This document shows positions 62,452 through 64,000 of a stretch of 64,000 nt of DNA, in pieces. The number at the start of each line of letters is the position of its first letter. The stretch's first letter is position 1. The notes under the pieces were generated by a model that saw only the letters and a program-made list of their open reading frames with translations, ran no database searches and was not told the DNA's origin. The stretch is taken from contig NC_071329.1 of NCBI RefSeq assembly GCF_010183535.1, forward strand, positions 9,548,001 to 9,612,000, in the 5' to 3' direction. Source of the DNA: Caenorhabditis remanei. Its lineage: Eukaryota > Nematoda > Chromadorea > Rhabditida > Rhabditidae. The translations under genes and the position numbers were made by a program.

Positions 62452-63281
62452 ATTGATCTGAAATTAAATTTCGGTTGATCCCGAGAATCTATAACAACAA
62501 AAAAAAAGCAAACTGTCAAATTTGGGCCCGGCCCAAATTAAAAGAGGCGTGGCTAAAGATGTAGCCGCTCACGGAATAAAACTCGGAGAAAATTGCCGCC
62601 AACGGAAATGATCATTGCAATGCATTGAATGAAATTAAATGAAAAAGGCGGATATTGCCGTGATACGCATTTTTAACATTTTTGGCAAGCCTAACAGTAA
62701 CAATAGTTTTATTGATCGAATCAGGGCATATTGAAGTCTTCGGAAAAGATTTGATCAATTACAAGGAATATTGTGGAGTTGGAATCGTTTTGAGCTCACA
62801 CCGTAGAGATCGTCTGGTACGGTGGGACCTGATCCATATCAAAAAGAAAGAGCTCGTATATGTAATTGTTTAAACTAAACATATCTGGTGTCTTATCTCA
62901 TCCAAAACTTGCATTATTTTTATAATTAGTTCAAAGACTTTTTCTTTGACTTCTGCCCCACCTGTGTCTTCTCGCAGTTTCTCCATCCGAAGAAAACGTA
63001 TCTTTTCTTTTTTTCAAACTCGAATTAAAAAATCACTCCTTTCTCACTTTGATAACTAATAAAAACCCTAATAAATCTTCAGTACATCCCGATCAATGAA
63101 GAATTTCTCGAGCGTATTTCTTCATTTTCTTACTTTGATTTGATAAGAGCATTACTCGTGGAACATGGCCAGCATGTCGCATTGGCAAACTGATAAGACA
63201 AAATCAATTTGCGACTGAAAATCGACTGAAATACTCTTAAATTGTCCTTGTGCTAAACGGAAATGCAATAAAGAGAGAACC
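62452..63281. other. Divergent intergenic region
   Basis: Promoter region for the coiled-coil gene on the left and the membrane protein on the right. A short open frame at 62682-62873 was considered and not supported. No repeat or RNA gene recognised. Confidence 0.5.
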
Positions 63282-64000
63282 ATGTCAAGTGTTTCTGAGA
63301 AGGATCATGAAGTGTAAGTTTGTGAGAAAGCAACAAAATACGAATGAATGATTCTCAGATTAGACGATTTCGACTACGGAGATGATGTATCTATAATTGA
63401 CAGATCTGAAATCGTGGATGTAAGATTTTGAGCATTTTCCTTTCGTTAATTCTGTAAAATTATTTCCAGTGGAGTACTATCATAATCAAAATATGTCTCG
63501 GGTTAGTATTCATTGGATTCGCCAGCGGATGTATCATTTACTCAGTTATCACTTGTCAGTTTTCAGTCATTTATTTTATTTGAATTCTAAAAATACTATT
63601 TCTAGCTGAAGAATACACTCATCCTGCCTCCACAAATTCCTCTTTCTTCGTCTATGACGTCAGCCAACATTGTGATAATGGAACATTGACATGGACAAAT
63701 CGAACTGGAACAGGAAATGATTATGATGTAAGTTTGGAAATAATTGAAGAATTCGAAAAGAATACAGCCTTCAGAAAGTGATAACTGGAATCGCTTGGCT
63801 CCAGGATTCACCCAGAAAACGAATTTATCATCGAATTGGGATCGCTTCAGATAACAAGGATTGGCAAGTCACTCATTATGTTTTTATGTGAGTTCTGTGA
63901 AATCATTGTTCCAAAATATGGTGTAGTAATTTAGTTAAACAAGTTCATAGAATAAATGAAAAACAGGAAATCTGCTCCGAAATATGCCCCTTTTCGAAAT
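63282..64000 (+). CDS. Single-pass membrane protein, 5' part only (runs off the window)
   Basis: Exons seen: 63282-63313, 63359-63419, 63470-63554, 63606-63727, 63775-63887; the last ends at a GTGAG donor and the gene continues beyond 64000. The protein starts with an acidic cytoplasmic segment (VLDDFDYGDDVSIIDRSEIV), one uncleaved membrane span (IIIKICLGLVFIGFASGCII), then an extracellular part with N-glycosylation sequons (NSS, NGT, NRT) and QHCDNGTLTWTN. This is the layout of a type II membrane protein. Family not recognised. Confidence 0.78.

Noticed and set aside
62682..62873. 63-residue plus-strand frame
   Set aside because: No acceptor, donor or family resemblance; lies in a divergent promoter region.

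Overview
The window is nematode nuclear DNA, almost certainly from a Caenorhabditis species. It has short (45-60 base) introns with TTTCAG acceptors, AT-rich spacers, closely spaced operon-like gene pairs, and a set of genes whose C. elegans orthologues I recall on chromosome II (lat-1, cct-2, mrpl-50, enol-1, set-17, cal-2, sftd-3, an NDUFB3 gene, sec-62, szy-20). The species cannot be fixed from sequence alone. All gene models were built by hand from splice-site phase and protein continuity; every complete model closes in frame.

Layout. 524-7552 (+): latrophilin-type adhesion GPCR lat-1, without its first exon(s). 8.06-16.9 kb: long, gene-poor, pyrimidine-rich spacer. 16.9-18.5 kb (+): small disordered Ser/Pro-rich protein. 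18.7-20.2 kb (-): secreted Gly/Val-rich protein. 21.2-24.2 kb (+): chaperonin subunit cct-2, then mitoribosomal mrpl-50, spaced like an operon. 25.6-27.1 kb (+): enolase. 27.8-32.2 kb (+): a second operon-like pair, a Lys-tailed 224-residue protein and a 975-residue protein with an Arg/Gly/Ser-rich tail. 32.9-34.0 kb (-): PRDM-type SET gene set-17, divergent from a type I membrane protein (34.5-36.1 kb, +). 36.6-39.7 kb (-): zona pellucida (ZP) domain membrane protein. 39.7-45.7 kb: gene-poor, purine-rich on +. 45.7-55.6 kb (-): SFT2-family gene sftd-3, whose 6.3 kb intron holds a whole calmodulin-like gene (cal-2, +) and a ~1.95 kb near-perfect palindrome with TTAA ends. 55.8-56.9 kb (-): complex I subunit B3, divergent from sec-62 (57.2-58.6 kb, +). 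59.1-61.1 kb (-): szy-20 (SUZ and SUZ-C). 61.6-62.5 kb (-): coiled-coil protein. 63.28 kb to the end (+): start of a membrane protein.

Most genes are housekeeping: protein folding, glycolysis, mitochondrial translation and respiration, ER translocation, Golgi traffic. No bacterial-style system, CRISPR array or convincing tRNA was seen. The observations most worth following are two homologous, phase-matched, mutually exclusive exons in the lat-1 lectin domain; the antisense nested cal-2 gene and giant palindrome in the sftd-3 intron; short introns of 3n length that can be retained in frame; four small foldback elements, one inside a divergent promoter; and several uncharacterised proteins.
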